Of a stretch of DNA of 64,000 nucleotides, positions 8,568-18,639 are shown piece after piece. The notes under the pieces were generated by a model. It was not told the origin of the DNA, searched no databases, and worked only from the letters and a program-made list of their open reading frames with translations. The translations under genes were made by a program, and so were the position numbers. The stretch is from Laspinema palackyanum D2c (GTDB taxonomy: Bacteria > Cyanobacteriota > Cyanobacteriia > Cyanobacteriales > Laspinemataceae), in the NCBI RefSeq assembly GCF_025370875.1, contig NZ_JAMXFD010000015.1, positions 62,001 through 126,000 on the forward strand, written 5' to 3'. The first letter of the stretch is position 1; the number at the start of each line of letters is the position of its first letter.

Positions 8568-9464
8568 TCATAGGATTGCGATCGCACCTCGGTCGAAGGT
8601 TCGGTTATTTTGGTCAATGCCGGTGATGTGAAGGCGATCGCTGTAAATTTCCACCGCTGCAAAACTCAGTTGACTCGCCGATCGCGCTGTCCAACTGGAA
8701 CGTCCTACCCGTCGGGTTTTTGCACCAGCACCACAAGTTAAATAGGTGGTATTCCCGATCGCGCGGCTTCGTTCGTAGTTATGATTATGTCCATTAATAT
8801 AGAGTGAAACCCCATATTCTAGGAATAAAGGCATCAGTTTCCGACGGAGAAACCGACTGCCTAAATGTAACCCCGAGGTATAGAGAGGATGATGTCCCAT
8901 GACAATTTTCCACGGTGCATCACTCTGTTCGAGTTGAGTCTCTAACCAAGGTAATTGATTCTGCCAATCGGCATTTCGGTTGGTATCTAGGACAAAAAAC
9001 TCGACTTGATCCCGGCGTAAACTATAGTAACGCCCTCGCATATTAAAGCCCGGATATTGGACTTGATCATTGCCATTATTGGTTTTAATATCATGATTGC
9101 CCAAACAGGCATAAAATTTAACCTGGGCATCGAGGAGCGATCGGTAGGGTTGCTCAAAGACGCGCGCTATTTTCTCAATTTCGCCATGATTGTAGATATT
9201 ATCCCCGGCGAGCAAGACTAAATCGAAAGGATTCTGCTCATGGTAGCGGGCGATCGCCCGTCCGACTGCATATTGACCCTCATTACCCGCACCCGTATCT
9301 GCCACGGCGACGAAACGCAGCAGCAAGGTATCTGGGGATGGTGGTATCAAATCCAACTCAGTCTCTGACCTCTCTTTCGTTAGCCCCCTGAGAGATTTGC
9401 CTAGGATAGCAAAGGTTAAGGCACTAAGTCCAGCCAGTAAAAATTCTCGGCGTGTCTGGTTCAT
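8568..9464 (-). CDS. Tat-exported purple-acid-phosphatase-like metallophosphoesterase
   Basis: A secreted or periplasmic phosphatase resembling tartrate-resistant acid phosphatase (type 5). The twin-arginine signal is MNQTRREFLLAGLSALTFAI. Metal-binding motifs follow in order: VADTGAG near residue 50, LAGDNIYNHG near 90, CLGNHDIKT near 122, MGHHPLYTSG near 190 and INGHNHNYER near 230. The annotated ATG is preferred to a TTG six codons upstream because it starts the twin-arginine leader. It converges with the methylase. The natural substrate cannot be read from the sequence; phosphomonoesters are likely. Confidence 0.87.
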   Translation of the reverse strand: MNQTRREFLLAGLSALTFAILGKSLRGLTKERSETELDLIPPSPDTLLLRFVAVADTGAGNEGQYAVGRAIARYHEQNPFDLVLLAGDNIYNHGEIEKIARVFEQPYRSLLDAQVKFYACLGNHDIKTNNGNDQVQYPGFNMRGRYYSLRRDQVEFFVLDTNRNADWQNQLPWLETQLEQSDAPWKIVMGHHPLYTSGLHLGSRFLRRKLMPLFLEYGVSLYINGHNHNYERSRAIGNTTYLTCGAGAKTRRVGRSSWTARSASQLSFAAVEIYSDRLHITGIDQNNRTFDRGAIAIL

Positions 9465-9579
9465 GGGTTGGGGAATTTGCAAGAATTAGCGGACATTTCA
9501 AACAAAATGATAGATTAATCCAAGGATGGCCGCATCTTTAAAGTATTCCCTGTTGTCCTCGTCGATCGCCTAGAACAAG

Positions 9580-10485
9580 ATGTCCCAAGATCCGCCAACT
9601 CCTCCCGAGTCTGACCCTCAAACCCCAACACCAGCAAACTCTTCTCCACCTGTGCCGCCTGCGCCAAAACCTCCACCATCGGGATTCAAAGCGCTGGCGA
9701 TCGCCTCATTGCGCTCGATTATTCAACTCTTAGAGGGGGTCGTCGAGACCCTGGAAGCGGAACCGATGACCCCATCCCAGACGCCCGCCCAAGTTAGGAT
9801 AGAGGGGCTTGGGGTAGAACGGCAGCCAACGGTTTTATCCCAGATTTTAGCGCCGATTCGCGCCCTGTTGCCGACGGCACTCAATCAAACCTTGTCCGAT
9901 TGGGGATTAACTGGGGCGATCGCCTTGATTGTCGTGATCATTACTTGGACGACAACCAGCGTTCTCTTCCCCAAACCCGCAGAAGTGGCACAAGTTCCCC
10001 CTCCTGCATCATCGGAAGTCTCAGAAATGCCTCCAGCATATCTCCCCCCGGTTTCCGAGGTTCCCACCACGGCACCAGAACTCCCTTCCGTTAAGAAAGA
10101 ACCACCCCCAATCATCACCCCAAAAGAGACACCCCGGCCTAAAAAAGCGCCTCCCGTGGTGGAAACGCCACCGGCTCCCTTAACCCCGGAACAAACCCTA
10201 ATTGCGGCAATTCAGAGCCAAGTTGCACAAGTCACTGAGGATGCAGATATTCCGATCGCCTCGATTCAAGCTAATTTTGGGGCCTCTGAGTTGCTCGTGC
10301 GAATTAGCGATGAGTGGTACAATATCACCGCTTCTCGCCAAGATAAGTTAGCCTCGCAAATCTTCGAGCGGGGGAAAGAATTGGATTTTAGAACCGTGGA
10401 AATTGCTGATTCCCAGGGGAATTTGTTGGCTCGCAGTCCCGTGGTTGGGTCGAGGATGATTATTGTCAAACGGCAGCAAGAATGA
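9580..10485 (+). CDS. Conserved membrane protein with Pro-rich linkers
   Basis: The 301-residue layout is: a Pro/Ser/Thr-rich cytosolic N-terminus (1-40), an amphipathic stretch FKALAIASLRSIIQLLEGVVETLE (32-57), one membrane span GAIALIVVIITWTTTSVLF (about 111-130), a Pro-rich spacer (132-200), and a folded C-terminal domain (203-301) including ISDEWYNITASRQDKLASQI and a VEIADSQGNLLARSPVVG strand pair. The C-terminal domain probably faces the periplasm or lumen. This architecture recurs in cyanobacterial hypotheticals, but I know no function. Confidence 0.75.
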   Translation: MSQDPPTPPESDPQTPTPANSSPPVPPAPKPPPSGFKALAIASLRSIIQLLEGVVETLEAEPMTPSQTPAQVRIEGLGVERQPTVLSQILAPIRALLPTALNQTLSDWGLTGAIALIVVIITWTTTSVLFPKPAEVAQVPPPASSEVSEMPPAYLPPVSEVPTTAPELPSVKKEPPPIITPKETPRPKKAPPVVETPPAPLTPEQTLIAAIQSQVAQVTEDADIPIASIQANFGASELLVRISDEWYNITASRQDKLASQIFERGKELDFRTVEIADSQGNLLARSPVVGSRMIIVKRQQE

Positions 10486-10528
10486 GGGTTTTAGGGAGTT
10501 AGCCCAAACTGAAGTCAGTCTAAGTCTA

Positions 10529-10700
10529 TAAAAACCCCCAACCTTGAGGATTCTGTTGGCGATCGGGAGACCTAACCCCCCAACCCCCTTCCCTAAGAGG
10601 GAAGGGGGAGAATCAAAGCCCCTCCCCTCTTAGGGGAGGGGTTTGGGGAGAGGTCTCTTTCTTGATTCGCCAACAGAGTCCTTGAGGGTGCGGGTTTTTA
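10529..10700. repeat. 172-bp imperfect inverted repeat between convergent genes
   Basis: The outer arms pair TAAAAACCCCCAACC with its near complement at 10687-10700. The arms continue inward through CTTGAGGATTCTGTTGGCGA and its near complement, with a GAGACCT/AGGTCTC step. The core is a CCCCTTCCC/GGGAAGGGG hairpin next to a CCCCTCCCC one. The right end overlaps the nanE stop. It probably terminates both convergent transcripts and may be a non-autonomous mobile element. Confidence 0.8.
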
Positions 10701-11420
10701 ACTCAAATTCAAATGTTTTTGATAGGCTTGAACCTTGAGGTCAATGCCAGTAATATCCGTGCCGACAACGACGGCATTCGCGCCCAAATTGAGGGCGCGT
10801 TTTGCCATTTCCGGGGAACTGATACCCCCTTCACAAATCAGGAATCCGTTGATGGTTTTGCGGATTTCGGCGAGGAGATCGAACCCGGGAGGAATGGAGT
10901 GTTGGGTGGCGCGGGTGTAGCCATAGAGGGTGGTGCCAATGATATCGGCTCCAAAATTGGCGGCAGCGATCGCAGATTCGAGGGTATCCACATCTGCCAT
11001 AACGGGTTTTCCGAGGTGGGTGTGAATAGCGGTAATCAGATTGGAGAGGGTTTCATCCTGGGGACGGGTGCGATCGGTGGCATCGATGGCGATGATATCG
11101 GCACCACTAGCGGCGATCGCCTCGGCATGATGAAATTGCGGGGTGATGTAGACTTCGGATCCGGGGATGGATTGTTTCCAGAGCCCGATAATGGGAATGG
11201 TGGCACCGAGCAGAGAGCGCACGGCTTTGATATGAGCGGGGGTATCGATGCGGACCCCCACGGCTCCATTGCGAACCGATGCCAAGGCGACTGCGGCAAT
11301 GATCGAGGGTTCAGCCAAGGGAGAATCTGGAGGAGCCTGACAGGAAACAATTAATCCACCCTCCAAAGGGGCGATCGCATCGGTCAAATTCAACGATTTT
11401 TCAGAGAGTTGTTCGTTCAT
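10698..11420 (-). CDS. nanE: Putative N-acetylmannosamine-6-phosphate 2-epimerase
   Basis: NanE interconverts ManNAc-6-phosphate and GlcNAc-6-phosphate in amino-sugar use. The TIM-barrel signatures are GGLIVSCQAPPDSPL near the N-terminus, AVGVRIDTPAHIKAV, IIAIDATDRTRP (catalytic Asp region), VMADVDTLESA, GTTLYGYT, and the phosphate-binding CEGGISSPEMA and NAVVVGTDIT. The ATG giving 240 residues fits the family's length better than a TTG 22 codons upstream. No sialate lyase or kinase is adjacent. The GH3 hexosaminidase of this window could feed the same pool, but that link is inferred. Confidence 0.88.
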   Translation of the reverse strand: MNEQLSEKSLNLTDAIAPLEGGLIVSCQAPPDSPLAEPSIIAAVALASVRNGAVGVRIDTPAHIKAVRSLLGATIPIIGLWKQSIPGSEVYITPQFHHAEAIAASGADIIAIDATDRTRPQDETLSNLITAIHTHLGKPVMADVDTLESAIAAANFGADIIGTTLYGYTRATQHSIPPGFDLLAEIRKTINGFLICEGGISSPEMAKRALNLGANAVVVGTDITGIDLKVQAYQKHLNLS

Positions 11421-11620
11421 TAATCCGTTAAATACTCTGGATTTAGATAAAATTTCAAGAGATGAAATTAACTCTAGCTTATTCAAGCAACAGGCGATAA
11501 AATCCTACCGTATTTATCCCAAAATCCTGTTCTTAAAAGTAGTTTGTATCTCTTAGCCCGCCTGCGCGGGCTTCGTCCGCTTTCCTCCCCACCATGCATG
11601 GGTGCGGGTTGTTAGAAACT

Positions 11621-14101
11621 TTATTTACTCGCCCCAATTTCCCCTCTTTCGGGTTGATTGAGCGCTCTACAAGAGTGAAACAAGGCATTCACTTGATTAA
11701 TGAGCTGTTCTGGAGCGATGGGTTTCGGGGAACAATCATCCGCCCCTGCTTCAAAAGCCGGGTCTTTATCTTCCCCGGTTTCTAGGCCAATTAACGCTAA
11801 AATTTTCAGAGGTTCCCGCGCCGGGGACTGACGCAAAGACTGGATCAGTTCCGATCCATTCATGCTCCCTAAGTCATAATTCAGAATTACCACAGTGGGT
11901 TGCAGGAGTTCAAATTGTTCGAGTGCCGTCGCCCCATCAATCATCCATACCACCTGATAACCAGCGGTGGTTAAAATATCGCAAATCAGGGTAGCACTCT
12001 CCTCACAATCCTCAATCAAAATGATGCGACCTTGTAGGGGTTCTGAACTAAAGGAATCACCCAGACGATTCGGAGAATTGGAGTTAGATAATAACCGCGC
12101 CGCAGGCAGATGGACGGTAAAAATAGAACCTTCGCCCACGGTGGATTGTACTTCAATCCATCCCCCATGAAGTTCGACGAGTTGTTTCGTTAAAGCGAGT
12201 CCGAGTCCCGTCCCGCCATATTGACGACGGTAGGAGGTATCCAATTGTTGAAAGTTTTTGAAGAGTAGGGATTGTTGGTCTTCGGGAATTCCGACGCCAG
12301 TATCTTCCACTTGGAATACCACATTTTTGCTCTCACTCCAAACTCGCAGGGTAACCGTTCCTCCGTTGGGGGTAAATTTAATCGCGTTGTTTAAGAGATT
12401 TAAGATAATTTGCTGCACGCGACGGCGATCGGCGATCCAAAGGTCGTTTTTTTGACCCTCTAAGGCCAGGGTCATTTCTAGTTCTAATCCGGCTTCAACC
12501 GCTTTGGGGGCGACGCTTTGCAAGCACTGGTGGGCGAGTTTAGTCAAGGAAAATTCGGTGATTTTTAAAATGGCTTTGCCTGCTTCTAACTGAGACAAGT
12601 CCAGAATGTCATTAATCAGTTCTAGGAGGTGTTCGCCACTATCATGAATGGTTTTGAGATATTCCTGCTGTTTGACACTCATTTGTCCAAAGGACCAGCG
12701 CAATAGGGTAGAAGACATCCCTATCACACAGGTTAAAGGCGTTCGCAATTCGTGACTCATGGTTGCCAAAAATTCGCTTTTGGCGCGATTGGCAGATTCA
12801 GCAGCGACTAGGGCATCGTGGAGGTCATGAGTGCGTTCGATGACTCGTTCTTCTAATGTTTTTTTTTGGCGATTGACTTGAGCGTACAGTTCGGCTTGGT
12901 GAATGGCTAAGGCTAAATGTTCGGCAATATGTTTAAGAAAGTCTTGTTCGCTGGGGAGCCAAAATCTGGTTTCAAAACATTGATGAGCAATTAACAGTCC
13001 CCAGAGGTTATCCTGAACAATGATCGGGACAATTAATTGGGCCTGAATGTGATTGTCTCGGAGAATTTTTAAACTGTTTTGGGATAAATTTGAGGCGGTG
13101 GAAACGTCGGCGATCGCCTGAATAAATCCTTTATAATATTGATCTCTAAATTCTGGTCCTGGCAGAAAAGAACCCCCTTCATTTTGAACTTGAAGGAGGG
13201 AGGGAACCTCGTCGGATGCTCGGGATTCGTAAGTGATAGCGCCGAGTTCCGGTTTTGCTTGGGTGGGAAATTGTTCATAGAGAAAGTCAGCATCCTCACC
13301 CTCTAACTCTTCCGAGACGGACTCGATTTCGTCCCAAAGGTGGAAAGATTCACGAGGTTTTTCTGGGGACGGTTTGCCATTGCCGGAGTTTACGGTTCGC
13401 GATGAATTTTGAGGGTTAAATTGAAAAATAGCCAATCGATCTACCTGGAGGAAATGACGCACCTGTTCCACGGCAGTAGATAAGATGGTGGGCAGTTCCA
13501 GACTCTGCCGAATCTGGGTGGTGACTTGATTTAAGAGTCGCTCTTGTTCGATTTGGTGGTGCAGGGCATTTTCTACAGGTTGACAGATGGAGACGCAGCT
13601 ATCGGAGGCATAACTGGCACTGGGGCGGAAATCATCGGCAGTGAGCAAAGCGATCGCCGAGAGGGTAAATTCGCTCTGGAGTTGGGGATTATTCGGTTGG
13701 AGGTTGTGATGAGTGCCTTCGAGTTCATCGCGATCGAGATTGACGAGGGGCGATTGCTCTAACCGGGCTACAAATGCGGCCACCTGTGCGGGTTCAAAGG
13801 TTAAACCGACTTCCACCTGGGGCGATCGCCCTTCGATGGGTGGCGCGAGAGTCCCGATGCGATCCGGGCGATCGGCATTCGTCCCCTCAGCAGGTCCCCC
13901 CAACAGCAACACCCTAAACTCCTCCGAGAGGACTAGGGTAAACCATTGCCAAGGGTGATCCGAAGGAATTTCTTCGCTACCGAGGACCGATTCAGTCAGC
14001 ACAACTGACCCTTGGCGTTTTCCCTGCTGCTGTAACAACTGGCGCAACTGCTCAAAGGTGTTATGGGATAAAGTTCTTCGTGAGACTTCTAAGGTCGGCA
14101 T
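11621..14101 (-). CDS. Hybrid histidine kinase with GAF sensor and degenerate receiver
   Basis: A soluble 826-residue signalling protein. Residues 1-120 form an N-terminal domain I cannot name. A GAF domain follows at about 180-400 (LLNQVTTQIRQSLELPTIL onward). HisKA contains [16 protein letters not shown] with His450. The HATPase has NLLNNAIKFTP, VEDTGVGIP and [15 protein letters not shown] (about 555-670). The C-terminal receiver (about 690-815) has the acidic pair in LIEDCEES and the Lys in SPKPI. The phospho-acceptor position is Asn741 (VVILNYDLGSMNG) rather than Asp, and the usual Thr/Ser is Ile. The output may therefore act through the kinase or by a phosphorylation-independent receiver. 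The ligand is unknown; no cognate regulator lies nearby. Confidence 0.9.
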   Translation of the reverse strand: MPTLEVSRRTLSHNTFEQLRQLLQQQGKRQGSVVLTESVLGSEEIPSDHPWQWFTLVLSEEFRVLLLGGPAEGTNADRPDRIGTLAPPIEGRSPQVEVGLTFEPAQVAAFVARLEQSPLVNLDRDELEGTHHNLQPNNPQLQSEFTLSAIALLTADDFRPSASYASDSCVSICQPVENALHHQIEQERLLNQVTTQIRQSLELPTILSTAVEQVRHFLQVDRLAIFQFNPQNSSRTVNSGNGKPSPEKPRESFHLWDEIESVSEELEGEDADFLYEQFPTQAKPELGAITYESRASDEVPSLLQVQNEGGSFLPGPEFRDQYYKGFIQAIADVSTASNLSQNSLKILRDNHIQAQLIVPIIVQDNLWGLLIAHQCFETRFWLPSEQDFLKHIAEHLALAIHQAELYAQVNRQKKTLEERVIERTHDLHDALVAAESANRAKSEFLATMSHELRTPLTCVIGMSSTLLRWSFGQMSVKQQEYLKTIHDSGEHLLELINDILDLSQLEAGKAILKITEFSLTKLAHQCLQSVAPKAVEAGLELEMTLALEGQKNDLWIADRRRVQQIILNLLNNAIKFTPNGGTVTLRVWSESKNVVFQVEDTGVGIPEDQQSLLFKNFQQLDTSYRRQYGGTGLGLALTKQLVELHGGWIEVQSTVGEGSIFTVHLPAARLLSNSNSPNRLGDSFSSEPLQGRIILIEDCEESATLICDILTTAGYQVVWMIDGATALEQFELLQPTVVILNYDLGSMNGSELIQSLRQSPAREPLKILALIGLETGEDKDPAFEAGADDCSPKPIAPEQLINQVNALFHSCRALNQPERGEIGASK

Positions 14102-14720
14102 ATTTTAAGCGCCTATTGGCAAAAGCTGAATGCGATGGGGGATTTTCCGGGGGAAAGGCTCGTCCTTGACCATGCCCTCAAACATTCCCCAATTCTATTG
14201 TTTTAGAATCACCCGGTGTAGCTTGCCCTAAAGCGGCTTCACCTGAGATTTCTAAGAAAAAGTTCAATAAATCTCTACTTACTGGCTTATTAGCTATAGT
14301 AGGGTGATTTTTCAAGTTTTGGGTCGGAAATTCTAGGTTTTTTGTACTCTTCACCTTTTCTTTAGAAGATAGACCTAAGACTGGGGACAGTTTGACTTTT
14401 AATCCATATCAGTATTTTTTCGGAATAATAAACATAGAGTTATCTCTATCTTAAAGAAAAATTGCCAGGGACTCGATTGCGGATTTATCCCGGATTGATT
14501 GATCAATGCCTCTAGGGCATCGGAACGGGATGAGATAGATAGGACAAGAAACAGGGATTCTGAGGGAGATTCCCTGCCACCTCAGCAGAGATTTTGTCCA
14601 GAAACCTGGTAGTCTACCTAACTCCTGTACTGACACCCTAGAAGTTCTGGGGCTGCGTCTGCCCTGGGGTTTGGTACGATGGACTGTGCCATTGTACTTA
14701 GATCGCTTCAGGAGACTCTC
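14102..14720. other. Intergenic region between the hybrid kinase and cobN
   Basis: About 620 bp without a credible gene. It holds AT-rich promoter-like sequence for the divergent kinase and one dispersed repeat (14515-14618). I looked for a cobalamin riboswitch before cobN and did not find the GCCACTG box or the expected core. Confidence 0.5.
14515..14618 (+). repeat. AGAAACC-type dispersed repeat, copy 4
   Basis: The edge GGGCATCGGAACGGGATGAG leads into GATAGATAGGACAAGAAAC, a spacer of about 45 bases, then TTTTGTCCAGAAACCTGG. It lies about 100 bp upstream of cobN. Confidence 0.7.
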
Positions 14721-17700
14721 ATGCATCGTCTAGCTGCTACCCCAGGAGGTTGGAACCCGCAGGAAGAGGGAGTGATTTTGGTCTCCCAGACTCCGGCACC
14801 CGTCGCGATCGTGACGGCGGCGGATACGGATATTCAAGCGATCGCCCAGGCCCTCCCCCACCTCCCCCCCGACTTTCCCGATTTGCGGGTGGTCAATCTG
14901 TTGCAACTGCAACAGCAACTGAGTATCGATACTTATGCAATGGAGGTCCTCTCCGAGGCACAGGTAATTGTCTTGAGATTGCTGGGAGGACGTGCTTATT
15001 GGTCCTACGGGTTGGAAGTCGTTCGAGAAACGGTGGAAAATACAGGGGCTCACCTGATTGTGATTCCCGGCGATGATGCCGGTGACCCCGATTTAATCGG
15101 TCATTCCTCGGTTCCCCTGGTTGTGGTCAACCAAGTCTGGCAATATTTTACCGAAGGCGGTGTCGATAATCTAGTGAATGCGCTCCAATTTATCGCCCAG
15201 GTTTGTTTAAAAAGAGAATATAATCCTGCCCCACCCATGCCAATCCCTCGGGTGGGACTTTATCCTTGGAAATCCGCCAGATTTGGACTTCCCAATGAAC
15301 CGTTCACCCCAGAAGAAACAACTCTCAATCCCACGCGATCGGTTAATTTTAAATCTGGCTTAAATTCCGCTGAATTATCCCCCTCATTTCCCAAAGTAGG
15401 GATTCTATTTTATCGGGCTCATTACCTGGCTGGAAATACTGCCCCGATTGATGCACTTTGTCAAGGGTTGCGCGATCGCCACTTAGACCCGGTGCCGGTA
15501 TTTGTCTCTTCTTTACGCGATCAAGATGTCCAAGCTGAACTGTTAACCTATCTGCAACCCCCTCACGCTGAAACCGTGCAGATAATATTAAATACCACAG
15601 GGTTTGCGATCGGTCAAGCGGTCCAGAGTTTACCCAGTACCCAAGACTCTGCTAACCCAGACCTGAAATTCTGGGAAACCCTCGATGTCCCCGTCTTGCA
15701 AGTAATTTTCAGTGGCGGCACTCAGCAACAGTGGGAATCGGGTTTTCAGGGACTTTCCCCCCGGGATATGGCGATGAATGTTGCCCTTCCGGAAGTGGAT
15801 GGCCGAATTATTACTCGGGTGGTGTCGTTTAAGACGCTACAAGAAAATCATGTAAAACTGGAGACCCCGGTGGTGATGTACGAACCCCTGGGCGATCGCA
15901 TTCATTTCGTCACCGATCTCGCTGCCAACTGGGTCAAACTCCGCCAAACTCCCCCCAGTCAGCGCAAAATTGCCTTAATTCTGGCCAATTATCCCAACCG
16001 AGATGGACGCCTCGCCAATGGGGTGGGTTTGGATACCCCGGCAAGTTGTATTGAAATCCTCAACGCCCTCCACAATGCCGGGTATTGGGTGGAAAATATC
16101 CCCACTACAGGGGACGAATTGATTCGCCTCCTCACTGCGGGAGTCACCAACGACCCGGAAGGGGAAGGATTGAGAAAAATTCGCCAAGTTTTGCCTGGGA
16201 AAGACTATCAATCCTATTTTGAAACCTTGCCGGAACCCGTTCGCCAAGGCATTGAGAATCGCTGGGGACAAAACCTTGGCGATCGCCTGACTTTGGAAAC
16301 CCAAACTTTCCCCATTCCTGGAATTCAATTGGGCAATATCTTTATCGGAATTCAACCATCCCGAGGATACGACATCGACCCCAGTTTGAACTACCACGCC
16401 CCGGATTTAGAACCAACGCATGAATATTTAGCCTATTATTATTGGATTCGAGAATGCTTTGGTGCACAGGCAATTACTCATGTCGGCAAACATGGCAATT
16501 TAGAATGGTTACCGGGAAAAAGTATCGCCCTATCGGAAAATTGTTACCCAGAAGTTGCCCTGGGACCGATGCCGCATTTTTATCCGTTTATCGTGAATGA
16601 CCCAGGAGAAGGCTCACAGGCCAAGCGGCGATCGCAAGCGGTAATTATTGACCACTTAACTCCGCCCATGACCCGGGCGGAATTATACGGTCCCCTGCAA
16701 CAACTCGAAGGGTTAATCGATGAATATTATGAAGCCCAAAGTTTAGACCCGGTTCGCTTAAAACCGATTCGCAGTCGCCTGATTCAACTGGTAAAAAACC
16801 AACATTTGGATACAAAAGCATCTTGGGATAATCCATCCATTTCTACGGAGTCCGATCCAGAATTTACCGCATTAATTGCCAATTTGGATGGATATTTGTG
16901 TGAATTAAAAGAAGCGCAAATCCGAGATGGACTGCATATTTTTGGAAAATGTCCCCAAGGGCGGCAACTGGTGGATTTAATTGTGGCGATCGCCAGACAT
17001 CCCGGAGGCAGTCGCCTCGGACTGACCCGCGCTTTAGCAGCGGATCAAGGACTCGACTTTGACCCGCTTACCAGTAATCCGGCGGAATTTTTGCCAGAAT
17101 TGACGCCTAATTCTTCTCGTCGGACCATTGGAGATGCGATCGCCTTTTTAGAAGAAGAAGCAGCAGCATTAGTCACCCAAATTATCAACCCGACGGGTGA
17201 AATAATTCTCCCCAAACCCGACACTAATACAGCAAAAGAATTAGATTGGATTCGGGATTGTTTACTTCCGGCATTGCAACGAACTTCCGAAGAAATCACT
17301 CAATTATTGCGCGGATTTGAGGGGCGATATATCCCCAGTGGCGCATCCGGTGCACCCACCCGAGGGCGTCCCGAAGTGTTACCAACAGGACGCAATTTTT
17401 ACTCCGTAGATATTCGGGCAATTCCCACCGAAACTGCTTGGGATATAGGACGGAGGGCCGCAGAAGAGGCGATCGAGCGCTACACTCAGGAAAATGGGGA
17501 ATATCCACAAACCCTGGGATTATCCGTCTGGGGGACCTCCACCATGCGAACCGGGGGCGATGACATTGCCGAGGCCCTCGCCTTGCTCGGGGTGCGCCCC
17601 ATCTGGGATGGACCCTCCCGGCGCGTGGTTGATTTTGAAATTCTGCCGGTTCGGGTTTTGGGGCGTCCGCGAGTCGATGTCACTTTGAGAGTGTCCGGAT

Positions 17701-18602
17701 TTTTCCGCGATGCCTTTCCTAACTTAATTGATTTGTTCGATCGCGCGGTGGAAGCAGTGGCGAGTATGGAGGAACCGGCAACGGATAATCCCTTGGCGGC
17801 GCAAGTGCTGGTAGAAAGTGAGAAATGGCAAGGGTTGGGGTTGACTCCGGAACAGGCAAACCGGCGATCGCGGTATCGAGTCTTCGGGTCAAAACCGGGC
17901 GCTTATGGCGCGGGATTACAAGGATTAATCGAAGGGCAGAACTGGACTACTGACGCAGATTTGGCCCGGGCCTATATTAATTGGAGTAGTTACGCTTATA
18001 CAGGGATGGGCAATGGACAGTCCGCCCCAGAAGCGTTTGAACAACGGTTAGGACAGATGCAGATTGTCTTACATAATCAAGATAATCGGGAACATGATTT
18101 ACTGGATTCAGATGATTATTATCAGTTTCAAGGGGGGTTATTAGCGGCAGTGCGGGCAGTGCGAGGCACGGATGCGGTGGCATATTTTGGCGACCATTCT
18201 CTGCCCGAAAAGCCGAAAATTCGCCGGTTACAGGAGGAAATTGACCGCGTGTATCGATCGCGAGTGGTGAATCCGAAATGGATTGAGGGAGTGATGCGCC
18301 ACGGGTATAAAGGTGCGTTTGAGATGGCCGCTACTGTAGATTTTTTGTTTGCCTACGATGCAACTGCACATTGTGTAGAGGATTTTATGTATGAAGGGGT
18401 GGCCCAGGCATATTTGTTAGATGACAAAGTGCGGAAGTTTATCCATCAGAAGAATCCTTGGGCGTTGCGCGATATGGCGGAACGGTTGTTAGAGGCGAAT
18501 CAGCGCGGTTTGTGGGAAGGGGTAAAACAGCCGATGTTGGAGGAGTTACGGGCGATCGTGCATGATGCAGAAGGGGCGATCGAATCGGCGATCGTTTCCT
18601 AA
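14721..18602 (+). CDS. cobN: Cobaltochelatase large subunit CobN
   Basis: CobN is the large subunit that inserts cobalt into hydrogenobyrinic acid a,c-diamide in the aerobic B12 pathway. The 1293-residue length and motifs such as ILANYPNRDGRLANGVGLDT near 440, THVGKHGNLEWLPGKSIAL near 595 and WGTSTMRTGGDDIAEALALL near 950 place it in CobN rather than ChlH. The ATG at 14721 has AGGAGAC seven bases upstream and is preferred to one 14 codons earlier. In cyanobacteria the partner subunits are usually borrowed from the magnesium chelatase (ChlI, ChlD), and none is adjacent. cobO lies 15 kb away. Confidence 0.92.
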   Translation: MHRLAATPGGWNPQEEGVILVSQTPAPVAIVTAADTDIQAIAQALPHLPPDFPDLRVVNLLQLQQQLSIDTYAMEVLSEAQVIVLRLLGGRAYWSYGLEVVRETVENTGAHLIVIPGDDAGDPDLIGHSSVPLVVVNQVWQYFTEGGVDNLVNALQFIAQVCLKREYNPAPPMPIPRVGLYPWKSARFGLPNEPFTPEETTLNPTRSVNFKSGLNSAELSPSFPKVGILFYRAHYLAGNTAPIDALCQGLRDRHLDPVPVFVSSLRDQDVQAELLTYLQPPHAETVQIILNTTGFAIGQAVQSLPSTQDSANPDLKFWETLDVPVLQVIFSGGTQQQWESGFQGLSPRDMAMNVALPEVDGRIITRVVSFKTLQENHVKLETPVVMYEPLGDRIHFVTDLAANWVKLRQTPPSQRKIALILANYPNRDGRLANGVGLDTPASCIEILNALHNAGYWVENIPTTGDELIRLLTAGVTNDPEGEGLRKIRQVLPGKDYQSYFETLPEPVRQGIENRWGQNLGDRLTLETQTFPIPGIQLGNIFIGIQPSRGYDIDPSLNYHAPDLEPTHEYLAYYYWIRECFGAQAITHVGKHGNLEWLPGKSIALSENCYPEVALGPMPHFYPFIVNDPGEGSQAKRRSQAVIIDHLTPPMTRAELYGPLQQLEGLIDEYYEAQSLDPVRLKPIRSRLIQLVKNQHLDTKASWDNPSISTESDPEFTALIANLDGYLCELKEAQIRDGLHIFGKCPQGRQLVDLIVAIARHPGGSRLGLTRALAADQGLDFDPLTSNPAEFLPELTPNSSRRTIGDAIAFLEEEAAALVTQIINPTGEIILPKPDTNTAKELDWIRDCLLPALQRTSEEITQLLRGFEGRYIPSGASGAPTRGRPEVLPTGRNFYSVDIRAIPTETAWDIGRRAAEEAIERYTQENGEYPQTLGLSVWGTSTMRTGGDDIAEALALLGVRPIWDGPSRRVVDFEILPVRVLGRPRVDVTLRVSGFFRDAFPNLIDLFDRAVEAVASMEEPATDNPLAAQVLVESEKWQGLGLTPEQANRRSRYRVFGSKPGAYGAGLQGLIEGQNWTTDADLARAYINWSSYAYTGMGNGQSAPEAFEQRLGQMQIVLHNQDNREHDLLDSDDYYQFQGGLLAAVRAVRGTDAVAYFGDHSLPEKPKIRRLQEEIDRVYRSRVVNPKWIEGVMRHGYKGAFEMAATVDFLFAYDATAHCVEDFMYEGVAQAYLLDDKVRKFIHQKNPWALRDMAERLLEANQRGLWEGVKQPMLEELRAIVHDAEGAIESAIVS

Positions 18603-18639
18603 ACTAGAATAGAAGAATATCCACAACTTAGAGGTCCTT

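Noticed and set aside
8398-8631. 77-aa plus-strand frame
   Set aside because: It runs through the direct-repeat pair and into antisense of the phosphoesterase.
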